A stretch of 64,000 nucleotides of DNA from Persicirhabdus sediminis (GCF_016595495.1 NZ_JAENIM010000044.1:172348-236347); one strand, 5' to 3'. Numbered from the stretch's first letter, positions 27,524 to 37,500 are shown. The notes: generated from the sequence alone by a model not told the origin. A program made the numbers and translations.

Positions 27524-27568
27524 ATGTTTGCAGCTGCTGAAGAAGTCATTTTTATCCTGCAAAAATGA
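27524..27568 (+). CDS. possible 14-residue leader peptide overlapping a hairpin
   Basis: GAGGAGG at 27516-27522 is followed closely by ATG (27524) and the frame MFAAAEEVIFILQK ending TGA (27566-27568), 12 bases before the ATG of the giant secreted protein. The second half of the frame lies inside a perfect 10-bp hairpin (AGTCATTTTT/AAAAATGACT, 27544-27570). The Shine-Dalgarno run is close to the ATG, so translation is not certain. Confidence 0.35.
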   Translation: MFAAAEEVIFILQK

Positions 27569-27570
27569 CT
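27544..27570 (+). promoter_or_regulatory. start-proximal hairpin before the giant secreted protein
   Basis: Arms AGTCATTTTT and AAAAATGACT with a 7-base loop end about 10 bases before the ATG at 27581. There the hairpin would take the place of a ribosome-binding site; no Shine-Dalgarno sequence is seen between hairpin and start. It could be a translational switch opened by a ribosome on the leader frame, or a protein-binding site in DNA. Confidence 0.5.
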
Positions 27571-27580
27571 CATATTGCGC

Positions 27581-30500
27581 ATGTTCATGGTGAAAAAAAA
27601 TACAAATTATCTTTGTGCTCTAGTGGCTTTGTTTAGCTCTCTAGCAATATATGGTGTGTTGGCGTCACCGCCGGAGTATTATGATATTAATACGGCTTCG
27701 GAGCTCTCTAACTCGACCACATTATATGGATTCGAAGCAGAGGAGATTGCTGGCGTAGAAATAAGTATTGGAGATGGGCTAGAGGCTCGACTTAGCCGCA
27801 GTGAGCATAGTGGAGCACCCTACGTAGCGGAAGGGGATTACAGTATGGTGTTGAGCTGGCAGGCCGCTGGCACGTACGAGATCAGCATTGATTATATTCG
27901 CGATCTCATTCCCTTTGCCAATGAGCATCGACTGCAGCTGGATTGTTATATTTTTAATGAGGGGGTTATTCCTCAGCAGCTTAGCTTATCACACGATAGA
28001 CTAGGAGAATTCTCCAACATCACAGGTTTGAAAAGCAACTGTTGGAATACACTAACATTCCGCACCGAGACCGTAAGTGATGAAGTGGCGAATGGTAAGT
28101 TTATTATCCGTTTTACAGCTGATGCGGCAGGCTCGCTGGCCTTAGATAATTTCAGAAATACCTCATTGCGACCGAAGATCTATCAGGCTAGCGGACATGA
28201 AAAGCGTTGTGATTTAAGATGGAGTAACGCTCAGACTACTGGTTTTAGCCGCTATAATGTTTACCGAGCGTCGGTTGGTAGCGATGACTTTGAGCTGATA
28301 GAAAATAACTACGTAACTGCAATCATACCAGCTATCAGTGATCATGTGGGCGAGAATGACGTGAGCTACGTCTACCGTGTTGGTGCATTGATCAATGGTA
28401 TTGAATATCTATCCGATGATTGGACGGTTACGTCGAGAGCTGAGACAGATGATGAGTTTCTTGAAGCAGTTCAGGTAGCGACTAGCGGAAGTTATTGGAT
28501 TAATAGTAACCCGAGAAGTGGACTATCTAATAATTACCAAATGAGCTCGGTGAATATTGGTGCTAGCGGGTTCACTCTTGCCTCCTTGCCGGTGATGGTG
28601 GAGCGTGAATATATCACACGTGAGGCTGCTGCTAGAAGGGTGTTAACAGGAGTGCGTTTTCTAAGCTATCAGGCGGAACGTTACCAAGGTTTTTTTGCCC
28701 ATATTTTAGATTCCAATACGGGACAACGAATTGGCGGCAACTACGATGTTAGTGAAAACTCCTTTCTCGTTCAGGGTTTATTGACCGTTTCTAGCTATTT
28801 TAATGGATCTTCCGCTGAGGAAGTAGAAATTCGCCAGCTAGCTGATCAAATCTACCGTGATATCGATTGGTACTGGGCACTACGTGCGGAAGAAACGGAT
28901 GCTCGTCGCTTATGGTGGGGATACAATGAGACTGATGGCTGGAATATCACGATCGGTGGCTATCACGAATCATCTGGTTCCTATTTGCACGCCATTGCTT
29001 CGCCTACCCACCCAATCCCTGCTGAGCGCTGGCACGATGGCTGGGGGTCCTACAGAAATGGTGCAAAAATCTACGGACATCGACATTGGTTTTCTAGCCT
29101 GGAGAGGGCATTGTTTTACGATTACATGACGCTCCTAACATTGGATCCGAATTTTTCTGACAATAACGGAAATTATTTCAATAATGCTAGAAATGTGACG
29201 TTGGCGCACCGTGAGTACCATATTGAAAATCCATTTGGCTTTCCTAACTATGGCGAAAATGAATGGGGGCAAAATGCCGTAGTTCTCAATAATACCTATT
29301 TTCATAACCGTCCATGGACTAACGATGTGGGTAATATTTCTCCTTATGGCGTACTAGGAATGCTGCCATACGCCCCAGAGGTTTGTTTGCCTGCGATTAG
29401 GCATATGTACGATCAACACAGTGAGAAGATCTATAACTCTTTGGGTTTCACCTTTGGCTATAATATTCAAGAGGGATGGTATAACATGAATGTTAGTAGC
29501 ATCGATGCTTACATGCTGACAGGAGTGATAGAAAATTATCGGACTGGGTTAATATGGCAATTGTACATGAATAACCGATCAATTCACGATGCTATGGAGC
29601 GTATAGGTATGAGCCAGCATGCCGAAGCTGGGCTTAAGCTGAAGCTCTATCATGATCCAGGAAGCTGGACAAATGAGTTTCCCGATTTGGATAGTTTAGT
29701 GCCTATTGATGAGGAGGTAGTGCCAATACCCTCAAAGCGTTGGCGCAACCAAGAGGAAGATTTTTGTCAACGCTACGAGGGACATTTGATGATCCACACG
29801 GGTGGTGTCTATACGCTCTCTTTAGACCTCAAACGTGCCGCTGTGTTGAGCATTAATGGTGAGGTAGTGATAGATGAAAGTAGTTTTCATGCTTCGCTTA
29901 GAACCGTTACGGTTGAGTTAGACTTGCCAGCTGGCAGCCATGAATTCCAGCTAGATTATTTCAACAAATACCATTGGGGCTCAAGCGAATTGAAATTGCA
30001 TTATCAGGGGCCTGACTCAGCGGATGAAATGCAACGTATCCCGGTGACTGCATTTCGCCAGCCGTCTTGGCAAAACTCTGCGCCACAATGGCATGGAGCT
30101 AATGTGTCGATGGCTAGAGTGGGTGAATCATTTAGTGTGGAGCTGCTAGCTACTGATGCAGATGGGGACAAGATGACCATTTCAAGCCATGACTTACCTA
30201 GCTGGCTGGAGTTGATAGACCGCGGTGACGGGCAGTGTGAACTCATCGGTACAGCGAGTGCAGATGATGTTGGAGATTTGCAGATTGATCTGCTAGCTGA
30301 TGACGGCAGTGAGCAGAGCAGCAAGTCATTTTCATTGCAGATTCTTCCTTTGGTGGACAGAGATCCAGCTATCATCCAGTTAGCCGAGGCCTCGCCAGGG
30401 ACGGTTTTTGAAGGCGAAACTACAAGCTTATCCGCGCTAGCGGTAGATCCTGATGGTGATGCTATCAGCTACCATTGGGAAATGGTTAGCGGCGTGGGTG

Positions 30501-32041
30501 AAGTGCATTTTCCTAATGGTCCCAATGGATCTGAAGTTCTAGCTAGCTTCAGCAAACAAGGCGACTACGTGATGGAAATGAGCGCGAGCTCAAACGGCAA
30601 AACCGTTCGCACTCGCTGTGTGGTTGAGGTCATCGACCATGATGTAGACCTTTATTATGACTTCAATGGCAGCCAGCCTGGTTTTGGCATTGATGAGACC
30701 AATCTTTTCGAAGTTAGTTTATTAGAGGATACTTGGACTGCTGACATTAACGGTCTAACGGGTCATGTGAATCCAGGTAATTATGATCATCTTTATTTTG
30801 TGCTAGAGGGGTCTGGCAGTAATACCTTTAACTTTAACAATTACGGCCAGATCAAGCTATCAGGAATCACTACAGACCGAAAAGAGGGCAGCAATGCTTC
30901 TATAGGTCGCCTGCAAAAGACTTCAGGTGGTGAGGAGTCTATCTTGTGGTCAGAGGGGGCTAGCTTCACATGTAATATTGAGACTGGTTTGTGGTGGAAT
31001 CTAACTACAATAGGTGATTTTGATAAACTGGGGCCAGCGGCGCTTACGTTAGGTGACTCACATGTGAAAATCAACGGCAGGGTATCCGTGCGCGAGGGAG
31101 ATCTTAAAGTGAGAAGCGTAACGACAGTAGGTGAGACATCACATGTATCTTTGTATGGTACTAATCTGCTGCTGTGGGATCGAATTGATGACAATGGACC
31201 GGTGGTATTGAGCATAGGAACTATCGGAGGTAGTGGCTCGGTAGCGGCGTATGGCGATACGGATATGGACCTCAGCCAGCTAACATTCACGACCACGGGG
31301 TTTGATTTTCGCAATTCGTATGCCGGTGATGTATTGCTGCTAGACGGCACTTTTTCTAGTCAGCTAACGGCAGGTTCACATAGTTACTTCGAGCTGGAAA
31401 AAACGATGGGGGAAACATCGGCTGACCAAGTGAAGACAATAGCTGGTCTGCCTGAAATCCAGCTGGCTGGAGCGATGACGGCTAGCTTGTTAGCTGGCAG
31501 CGATTCATTGCAAGCGGGGGATCGTTTCACATTATTCTCAGGTGAGCTGAGCGGTGGATTTTCGCAAATGAACCTACCTCCTTTGATTAGCTGGTTGGCG
31601 TGGAATAGAGATGATTTTTCTAGCAGTGGTGTGCTAGCAGTTGACTGGACGGAGGCATCCGATCCTTATCGAGAGTGGTCTGACGAGCACGGTCTGGAGC
31701 TAGGCCCCGATGGTGACGATGATGGTAGCGGGGTAAGTAACTTGGCGGAATACCTATTTGGTGGCGACCCTAATAACCCTCACGATAACGGCAAAATGCA
31801 GCAAGTGGATGTTGTTGACGGGGTCATTGAGTTTACTTTTTTCGAGCGCATTAACGACCCAAGTGTTCGCTACTCATTCAGCCAGAGTAGTACATTGGAG
31901 TTAGACTCTTGGTCTGAGATCAAAGAGCTCAGCCGTAGCGCAGGAGAAATCGACGGTGATTTTCAAGAGGTCACCTATCGATTTGCCATGGATGCTAACG
32001 AGAGCCGTTTGTTTATCCGCGTAGTTGCTGAGATTTTCTAA
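27581..32041 (+). CDS. 1486-residue secreted protein with glucoamylase-like (GH144-type) domain, PA14 and Ig-like modules
   Basis: The start is taken at the ATG at 27581; a TTG at 27575 and an ATG at 27587 are also in frame. After a signal peptide (about 1-30), residues 30-190 form a CBM-like region. A fibronectin-like stretch (195-280) follows. Residues about 310-680 match the glucoamylase-like family (SVNIGASGFTLASLPVMVERE, SYQAERYQGFFAHI-type segments, WYNMNVSSIDAYMLTG) that includes beta-1,2-glucanases. A PA14-type domain (725-815), putative-Ig and PKD domains (840-1020), then beta-strand-rich passenger-like sequence follow. The C-terminal EF-hand-like DGDDDGSGVSNLAEYLFGGD is common in large exported proteins of Verrucomicrobia and Planctomycetes. 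Probably a surface or secreted glycan hydrolase. Confidence 0.8.
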   Translation: MFMVKKNTNYLCALVALFSSLAIYGVLASPPEYYDINTASELSNSTTLYGFEAEEIAGVEISIGDGLEARLSRSEHSGAPYVAEGDYSMVLSWQAAGTYEISIDYIRDLIPFANEHRLQLDCYIFNEGVIPQQLSLSHDRLGEFSNITGLKSNCWNTLTFRTETVSDEVANGKFIIRFTADAAGSLALDNFRNTSLRPKIYQASGHEKRCDLRWSNAQTTGFSRYNVYRASVGSDDFELIENNYVTAIIPAISDHVGENDVSYVYRVGALINGIEYLSDDWTVTSRAETDDEFLEAVQVATSGSYWINSNPRSGLSNNYQMSSVNIGASGFTLASLPVMVEREYITREAAARRVLTGVRFLSYQAERYQGFFAHILDSNTGQRIGGNYDVSENSFLVQGLLTVSSYFNGSSAEEVEIRQLADQIYRDIDWYWALRAEETDARRLWWGYNETDGWNITIGGYHESSGSYLHAIASPTHPIPAERWHDGWGSYRNGAKIYGHRHWFSSLERALFYDYMTLLTLDPNFSDNNGNYFNNARNVTLAHREYHIENPFGFPNYGENEWGQNAVVLNNTYFHNRPWTNDVGNISPYGVLGMLPYAPEVCLPAIRHMYDQHSEKIYNSLGFTFGYNIQEGWYNMNVSSIDAYMLTGVIENYRTGLIWQLYMNNRSIHDAMERIGMSQHAEAGLKLKLYHDPGSWTNEFPDLDSLVPIDEEVVPIPSKRWRNQEEDFCQRYEGHLMIHTGGVYTLSLDLKRAAVLSINGEVVIDESSFHASLRTVTVELDLPAGSHEFQLDYFNKYHWGSSELKLHYQGPDSADEMQRIPVTAFRQPSWQNSAPQWHGANVSMARVGESFSVELLATDADGDKMTISSHDLPSWLELIDRGDGQCELIGTASADDVGDLQIDLLADDGSEQSSKSFSLQILPLVDRDPAIIQLAEASPGTVFEGETTSLSALAVDPDGDAISYHWEMVSGVGEVHFPNGPNGSEVLASFSKQGDYVMEMSASSNGKTVRTRCVVEVIDHDVDLYYDFNGSQPGFGIDETNLFEVSLLEDTWTADINGLTGHVNPGNYDHLYFVLEGSGSNTFNFNNYGQIKLSGITTDRKEGSNASIGRLQKTSGGEESILWSEGASFTCNIETGLWWNLTTIGDFDKLGPAALTLGDSHVKINGRVSVREGDLKVRSVTTVGETSHVSLYGTNLLLWDRIDDNGPVVLSIGTIGGSGSVAAYGDTDMDLSQLTFTTTGFDFRNSYAGDVLLLDGTFSSQLTAGSHSYFELEKTMGETSADQVKTIAGLPEIQLAGAMTASLLAGSDSLQAGDRFTLFSGELSGGFSQMNLPPLISWLAWNRDDFSSSGVLAVDWTEASDPYREWSDEHGLELGPDGDDDGSGVSNLAEYLFGGDPNNPHDNGKMQQVDVVDGVIEFTFFERINDPSVRYSFSQSSTLELDSWSEIKELSRSAGEIDGDFQEVTYRFAMDANESRLFIRVVAEIF

Positions 32042-32061
32042 TGGCAAATTGAATGCGCTGC

Positions 32062-33441
32062 TTATTCAAGCATGAGCTCCTCGCGGATTTCTTGGTTGTT
32101 GAGCAGCTTGTTGCGCTCGCTTTGTAGCTGGCTGATGATTTGGTTGATCTCGCGGGTTTTACCTGTCGTTAGCTGGCGTCTATCAGCATTGCTGCGGAGC
32201 CACTGAGCGAGTTTGATATAAGCGTTACAGTAGTCGTTAGTGCGACGATCTAGCTTAGCTTTAATGCGGTTGAGATCGTTGATGATGCCAAAGGTATCAT
32301 TGCAGATAGGGATGCCATTAGAGCTTCCTGACGTATCTTGTACGAGCTCAGCTGCTTTGATTTCAATAGCATTCAGCGAGCCGGCGATGGACAAGCGGCT
32401 AGGTGCACGGCCTCTGGCTTCGGCGAGTAGAATTTCCGCAGAAACACAGTTAGGCGTATTGGCTAGAACTTCTTCCAGCTTCTCGATGACCTTTGGATGT
32501 TTGATGTTGTTGGGGTTTTGGCGCAGAGCTTTGGCAACTAGTGCAAAGTCATCAATTGACTGTCTGACTGCTGGAGATCGCTCAAGGCGTGCAATTTCCA
32601 ATGCTTCGTCAAACTTCTCGACGGTGAAGATTTGAATATCGTAAATCGCATTTTGCCCTTGGTTGATGTAGGCGTCGATGGCTGATTGTTTATTGATGTT
32701 GGGGATGGTGGCTATTGGCACACCTTGGTGGCGAGCGCCGCGTAGCTTAGCCTCTATACCACCAACTTTTTGCACTTCACCAGTGGCCGTCATATCGCCA
32801 GTACAGGCGAAGTTAGGGTCTAGCTTAATTCCGGTAACAATGGATTCACACATCAAGGCGCATGCCACGGCTGCTGATGGGCCGTCTTTTCCTGAGTACT
32901 TATCGGCAAAGGCGAGTTCGATTTTCACCCCTTGAGGAAGGGTACTTTCATGGCGGATGTGCATGAATTTTTGCACTTCCTGAGTGGCGGCATCCATCAT
33001 GTCGCCGACTTCTTGGTTAAAGATTACTGAGAGACTTTTGCTGCTGTCTTTCACGACCGTAGCGTTCATTTGCGATGCGCTTCCTGCTAGGCTGTTATTT
33101 TTCAAGGTGACTACTAGCAGGCCTTTGATGCTTGATTGTGATAGCTCAGGTTCAGCTGGCGTAAAACCTGCTGAGGCAGCTGGTTTTTGTGCGATTGCTG
33201 ATGAGGTCGCGGTGGCTGGAGTGGCTGTGTCTACGCCATCTTTTTTCAGCTTGGCGAGTTCCGCTTCGAGGTCTTTTACCTGTCGGCGCAGTTCGTTGTT
33301 AGTCTGCAGTAGTGCGCGGTAACGAGCGTAGATATCAACTTCTGATTTATTGTCGGATTGGGCCAAAATGGCCTGTGGGCTGAGTGCTGCAAAGCAGACG
33401 CAGCTAGCGAGAGCGGTGGTGAAATGATGCTTCAAGGCCAT
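32062..33441 (-). CDS. exported protein with a Lon-type (S16) protease domain, no ATPase
   Basis: 459 residues from the ATG at 33441 (MALKHHFTTALAS); the frame continues upstream but that part lacks a signal peptide and is unlike a protein start. A signal peptide (about 1-27) is followed by a short coiled coil (YRALLQTNNELRRQVKDLEAE) and a Ser/Thr/Ala linker. The Lon proteolytic domain has the catalytic Ser in GKDGPSAA and the catalytic Lys in GGIEAKLRGA, the expected Ser-Lys dyad. No AAA+ module is present. The C-terminal 150 residues are helical. It would be an ATP-independent periplasmic Lon-like protease; substrates are unknown. Confidence 0.82.
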   Translation of the reverse strand: MALKHHFTTALASCVCFAALSPQAILAQSDNKSEVDIYARYRALLQTNNELRRQVKDLEAELAKLKKDGVDTATPATATSSAIAQKPAASAGFTPAEPELSQSSIKGLLVVTLKNNSLAGSASQMNATVVKDSSKSLSVIFNQEVGDMMDAATQEVQKFMHIRHESTLPQGVKIELAFADKYSGKDGPSAAVACALMCESIVTGIKLDPNFACTGDMTATGEVQKVGGIEAKLRGARHQGVPIATIPNINKQSAIDAYINQGQNAIYDIQIFTVEKFDEALEIARLERSPAVRQSIDDFALVAKALRQNPNNIKHPKVIEKLEEVLANTPNCVSAEILLAEARGRAPSRLSIAGSLNAIEIKAAELVQDTSGSSNGIPICNDTFGIINDLNRIKAKLDRRTNDYCNAYIKLAQWLRSNADRRQLTTGKTREINQIISQLQSERNKLLNNQEIREELMLE

Positions 33442-33617
33442 GATGAAAATTGCGTTGATTGGCTGACGGGCGCGATCTGCCTGAAGCATATCGGCATCTG
33501 CTGCTGATGGGAAGCGTGGAGTCTGTGTGCGCACGCTGAGCTCCGCGGTGCAGACAGCGCGGAGAAATGCGCTGTTTGCTAGGAGCTGGCTGGAAGTAGC
33601 TTGCTGCTTGCGTTTCT

Positions 33618-34358
33618 CTATTGGTGTGATGACCACTTCCAGGCTTCTTCTAGCTCCCTGCGCTCAAAGAAGCGTATGTCAGCGCCGTCTTTTGGCAGGT
33701 GGAAATCGGGCATGATTTTGGTCCAACTGGTTGGTAGCACAACAGCAAGCCGGTCGATGTTGTGGTATTGGTCGATGCCAAATTTTAGATCCTCCCACAT
33801 GGCGCCAAACTCAATGCCTTCGAGTAATTTGATCTCTACCAAGTAGTTTGTTTTGTGATTGTTGTCGAGCTGACCTTGCAGGTCGGCTAACATTTTCAGA
33901 TAGGCATCGCGGGTAATTTTGCCGTCGACTTTAATCCACATGACATTTGGTTCTCCGTAGAGTTTGCAGCGGATGTCTACAGCCGCTGAGTTTGGCGACT
34001 CAGTGAGCCATGCTGTGGCGCTATCTTGTTGTCCTGCGGCAAATGGTTTGAGCTCGCATGAGACAAAATGTTTGAGCAAATGTGGCGCAACGCCGAGAAG
34101 ATTATTGCTAGTGAGGATGGCTAGGCGGCGGATTTGATGATGGTGGTTTTGGACAAACTTTAAATGAGTTGTTAGCCCTTGAAAGTCTTGCCATCCTGAG
34201 AAATCAGAGGCGTCGATGAGCACGCCATTAAGTTGATTGTTTTCAGCTAGATAGGAATCGACGTCCTTAACCAAGGGGGCAAAATCTTCAGCTGAGAGTT
34301 TACCGTCAGGTCTAATTTCTAAGATACTAGAGTGCGCATGGAGATGATAGTAAATCAT
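33618..34358 (-). CDS. protein with two tandem SpoIIAA-like (STAS-fold) domains
   Basis: 246 residues. Residues about 1-118 and 125-243 each resemble the SpoIIAA-like family: strand, LDNNHKTNYLVEI or ENNQLNGVLIDA, helix, then a RLAVVLP/RRLAILT strand and an FFERRELEEAWKW-type C-terminal signature. Such small proteins are cytoplasmic with unknown or lipid-binding roles. The tandem arrangement suggests an internal duplication, with the second half closer to the family consensus. Divergent from the chloride channel gene. Confidence 0.75.
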   Translation of the reverse strand: MIYYHLHAHSSILEIRPDGKLSAEDFAPLVKDVDSYLAENNQLNGVLIDASDFSGWQDFQGLTTHLKFVQNHHHQIRRLAILTSNNLLGVAPHLLKHFVSCELKPFAAGQQDSATAWLTESPNSAAVDIRCKLYGEPNVMWIKVDGKITRDAYLKMLADLQGQLDNNHKTNYLVEIKLLEGIEFGAMWEDLKFGIDQYHNIDRLAVVLPTSWTKIMPDFHLPKDGADIRFFERRELEEAWKWSSHQ

Positions 34359-34576
34359 GATAGATTACTATGCACCTGAGCGCTGGTGAGGTCAAAAAAA
34401 ATGGGCCGCAGTGGGCATTTTTCTAATTATCTAGGCGAGCTGGAATTCGCAAAATCACTAGAGCCATGGCTTTTTTGGCAGCGCTTAGCGGTAGAAGTGA
34501 TGATATTTTGATTAATAGTCAGCATTATGAGTTGAGACTGGTAAAAAGTAACGGATGTTATACGAGCATTTTAGTC

Positions 34577-36370
34577 ATGACACGTAAGCAAGCTCATTTT
34601 ATTGCCGATTGGATGCGCTCTCGGTTTAGTGACCCACAGCGCTTTCTCATTCTGTGTGTGACTTGCGGGTTGCTCTGCGGTCTAGCAGCAGTGGCGTTCC
34701 ATTTGTCGATTCACGGCTTATTCCACGCTCTGTGGGAGACCGCTGAGTCATTGCCGCAGTGGCAGTTTATTTTGTTAATGCTGGCGGCACCTAGTTTTGC
34801 CGGCTTGGTGGTGGGTGTGGCTACTTGTTATTTTGCTCCTAACGCAGTGGGCAGCGGCATCCCGCAGACGAAAGAAGCGTATTATAACTACGGCGGGAAA
34901 ATTCTATCAGCCAATGCAGGTTGGCGATTTATTTTAGGATCTATCTACTGTGGTCTGGGTAACAGCCTGGGTCGTGAGGGGCCAACAGTACATATGTGTT
35001 CGGCGATTGCATCACGCCTCGGGCGCATGGCATTTCGCAAACCAGAGCGAGTGCAGGCGATGATTCCTGTGGGCATGGCGGCAGGGATTGGTGCGGCATT
35101 TAATGCTCCATTGTCAGCGATCACATTTGTTTTTGAGGAATTGCTAGATAACTTTTCCATGAAGGCGCTGGGTGGCATTGTCATCGCAGTGGTGATAGCA
35201 GCTGCGGTATCGCGGACGATTTTGGGTGAAGAACCCGTTCTCTCTGGCCATCTGGCCCAAGATTTCCAAACCTCCCTGTGGATGCTAGTGGCGATCCCAT
35301 TAGGTTTGATCGCCGGATTACTCGGCCATGCATTTGTCAGCTCGGTGGTTTCTGTGCGTGGTAAAATCAAGCAGTCGAAAGTAGTGGTGTGGATTCGCCC
35401 TGCGATTGGTGGGTTGATCTGCGGTATGTTAGGCTTGGTGGGTTTTTACCTAACTGGAGCGATGGGCCAAGAGCAGAATACTGTATTCTCGATCGGTTAT
35501 GAGAGTTTGAACCTCGCCTTCGAGGCTGAATTGGTTGTCGGTATTTTGATTGCTTTGTTAGTGCTGAAATTTTTTGCAGTGATCTGCAACTACGCGACTG
35601 GCGGTAGTGGTGGTTTGTTTTCCCCTACTTTATTTCTCGGCGGCATGTTGGGAGGCATCGTTGCCTATGGATTGATGAAAGTTCACGCTTGGTTTCCTAT
35701 CTACGGCATGCCGGACTCGAAGGAAGTCATGGGAGGCTGCGTTTTGCTAGGGATGGGCGCTATGTTTGCTGCGGTGATCCGCTGCCCCTTCACTTCACTG
35801 ATTATCATTTTTGAAATCACAGGCAACTACTCACTTATTCTGCCATTGATGGCGGGTAACATGTTAGCCTGGCAGTTAGCTAAGCGCTTCCACGAGATGC
35901 CACTTTACGATCGCTTGCTCGTGCAGGATGGCGTTTGCCTGCGCCAGTTTAATGCCTACCGTGGCGAGCAAGATTACGCTCACATGTCGGTCAATGCGAT
36001 CATGACAAGTGAGCCGTACACCCTGTATGCAGCTGGAACAGCGGGTGAATCACGCCGCTTGATTAAGCGCTTGGATTATTGTTATCACGGTTACCCAGTG
36101 CTCGATGCTTGTGGCGACCTGATGGGGATTGTCACCCGCCACGACCTAGAGGATGCGGAGGCAAATGCTGTGTTAGTAGAACTAGTAAGGGGGCAGGATT
36201 TGCTAACGATCACTCCGGAAACATCGATCAAGCAAGCGGCTAACAGCATGATAGCCAGACACATTTCTCAGGTGCCTGTAGTTGCCGAAGATAATCCCAA
36301 GAAGTTGATAGGCCTGCTTACTTTAAGTGATATTGCTCGCCAGCAGAACGCGCAGAACGAGATCTTCTAG
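34577..36370 (+). CDS. ClC-family chloride channel/transporter with CBS domains
   Basis: 597 residues from the ATG at 34577 (MTRKQAHFIADWMRS); the frame is open to 34466 but the extra 37 residues are atypical. About ten membrane helices carry the three ClC signatures: GSGIPQ, GREGPTVH (gating Glu) and GGLFSPTLFLGG. The Glu in TFVFEEL is near the position of the internal proton glutamate, so an H+/Cl- exchanger is plausible. A C-terminal CBS pair starts near residue 475 (MSVNAIMTSEP, then VTRHDLEDAE and LLTLSDIAR). Its stop codon overlaps the end of the convergent HEAT-repeat gene by four bases. Confidence 0.9.
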   Translation: MTRKQAHFIADWMRSRFSDPQRFLILCVTCGLLCGLAAVAFHLSIHGLFHALWETAESLPQWQFILLMLAAPSFAGLVVGVATCYFAPNAVGSGIPQTKEAYYNYGGKILSANAGWRFILGSIYCGLGNSLGREGPTVHMCSAIASRLGRMAFRKPERVQAMIPVGMAAGIGAAFNAPLSAITFVFEELLDNFSMKALGGIVIAVVIAAAVSRTILGEEPVLSGHLAQDFQTSLWMLVAIPLGLIAGLLGHAFVSSVVSVRGKIKQSKVVVWIRPAIGGLICGMLGLVGFYLTGAMGQEQNTVFSIGYESLNLAFEAELVVGILIALLVLKFFAVICNYATGGSGGLFSPTLFLGGMLGGIVAYGLMKVHAWFPIYGMPDSKEVMGGCVLLGMGAMFAAVIRCPFTSLIIIFEITGNYSLILPLMAGNMLAWQLAKRFHEMPLYDRLLVQDGVCLRQFNAYRGEQDYAHMSVNAIMTSEPYTLYAAGTAGESRRLIKRLDYCYHGYPVLDACGDLMGIVTRHDLEDAEANAVLVELVRGQDLLTITPETSIKQAANSMIARHISQVPVVAEDNPKKLIGLLTLSDIARQQNAQNEIF

Positions 36371-37500
36371 CAATCTGCTACTTGCAGCTGGAACTTACCA
36401 TTGGCAACGACTTTACCGTTGAGAATGATCTCGAGGTGATGCTCGCCAGGGTAGTATTTGCGGGTGGTAATGAGCTTAAATGAATGTGATTTTTCTAGCT
36501 GGATGACTTGGCCTTTCTGGGCATCTACTACTTTGCCTTTAAATACTTTAGCGCGTCGTTGGCCATTGGCTTTGACAAAATGAATGGCGTAGTCGAGCGC
36601 AAGTTTTTGCTCAGCCATAGACTTGGCGGAAAACGTCATCTGGACGGCTTCACCGATACGTATTGATGTTGGCTGGATATCTAGCTGGCAATGGCTAACA
36701 TCTGGCTGGCTGGAAAATCCAAGTAGCGAGAATACCTCTGGGTGGCCTTGTTTGATGAGGCTACGCATGCCATGTTTGACGATCCAGCTTGAGTATTTAG
36801 AAGGGTTGTTAGTGGTCCAATCACGAGCAATTTGCAATGCTGTGGCGGGGTGATCTTTGCTGATGTCGTTGAGGTGGTTGGCTACTGATTTTCTAACGTA
36901 GAGCGAATCGTCGTGGCGTAGAGCATTGAGAATGTAAAGGCATTTTTGTGGATCTTCAATGTGTGGTTTGAGCTGCTCACCCCAAGGTAGACGTGGCCGC
37001 GAGCCTTCGCTGGCGAGTCGGCGGATGTGCTCGTTGTCTGAGTGAATCCATTGCTCTAACTTTTGATGGGAAATTTCAGCATGTTGGAGGATGAATGGAC
37101 GAATGGCAAATTCAGCGGTGAACATCTGGGTGAGCTCTGCTAGAGTATCTAGCGCCAAGCTTGGTGAGTGGAGCCCATAGCTGGCGTGATAGTCTATCAG
37201 CGGCCAAGCTGCAAATGGGCTATAGTTCCAGGAATCATCTGCGGTCCAGTGATTAGGTAGCTGGATCATTAGCTGAGCAGCTTTTTCGTAGTCAGCTGGT
37301 AGATGCTGGTGAAGTGCTCCAATGATGTGATGAACACGCTGTTTGAGGCTCAGTGGCTGCAGGCCAGTTAGTGCCTGTGAGCGAAACGAGTCGGCTTCGA
37401 ATTGAGGGTCGCAGCTGGTCAGAGCAAGGGCGATGCGATCGATCGCTTCTGCTGCCAGTCCATCTTTCATGAGTAAGGATGCCATGGTGAATTGGTTCAA
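36367..37500 (-). CDS. AlkC/AlkD-like DNA alkylation repair HEAT-repeat protein
   Basis: 377 residues, all-helical through about residue 270 with a C-terminal beta-rich domain. The core has HIRRLASEGSRPRLPWG and DDSLYVRKSVANHLNDISKDHP, both characteristic of the HEAT-like alkylpurine glycosylase family (AlkC branch). The extra C-terminal domain (about 275-377, an Ig-like fold) occurs in the AlkC-type group. It would excise alkylated purines such as 3-methyladenine. The first residues MNQFTMASLLMKDG fit family N-termini. Confidence 0.82.
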   Translation of the reverse strand: MNQFTMASLLMKDGLAAEAIDRIALALTSCDPQFEADSFRSQALTGLQPLSLKQRVHHIIGALHQHLPADYEKAAQLMIQLPNHWTADDSWNYSPFAAWPLIDYHASYGLHSPSLALDTLAELTQMFTAEFAIRPFILQHAEISHQKLEQWIHSDNEHIRRLASEGSRPRLPWGEQLKPHIEDPQKCLYILNALRHDDSLYVRKSVANHLNDISKDHPATALQIARDWTTNNPSKYSSWIVKHGMRSLIKQGHPEVFSLLGFSSQPDVSHCQLDIQPTSIRIGEAVQMTFSAKSMAEQKLALDYAIHFVKANGQRRAKVFKGKVVDAQKGQVIQLEKSHSFKLITTRKYYPGEHHLEIILNGKVVANGKFQLQVADC

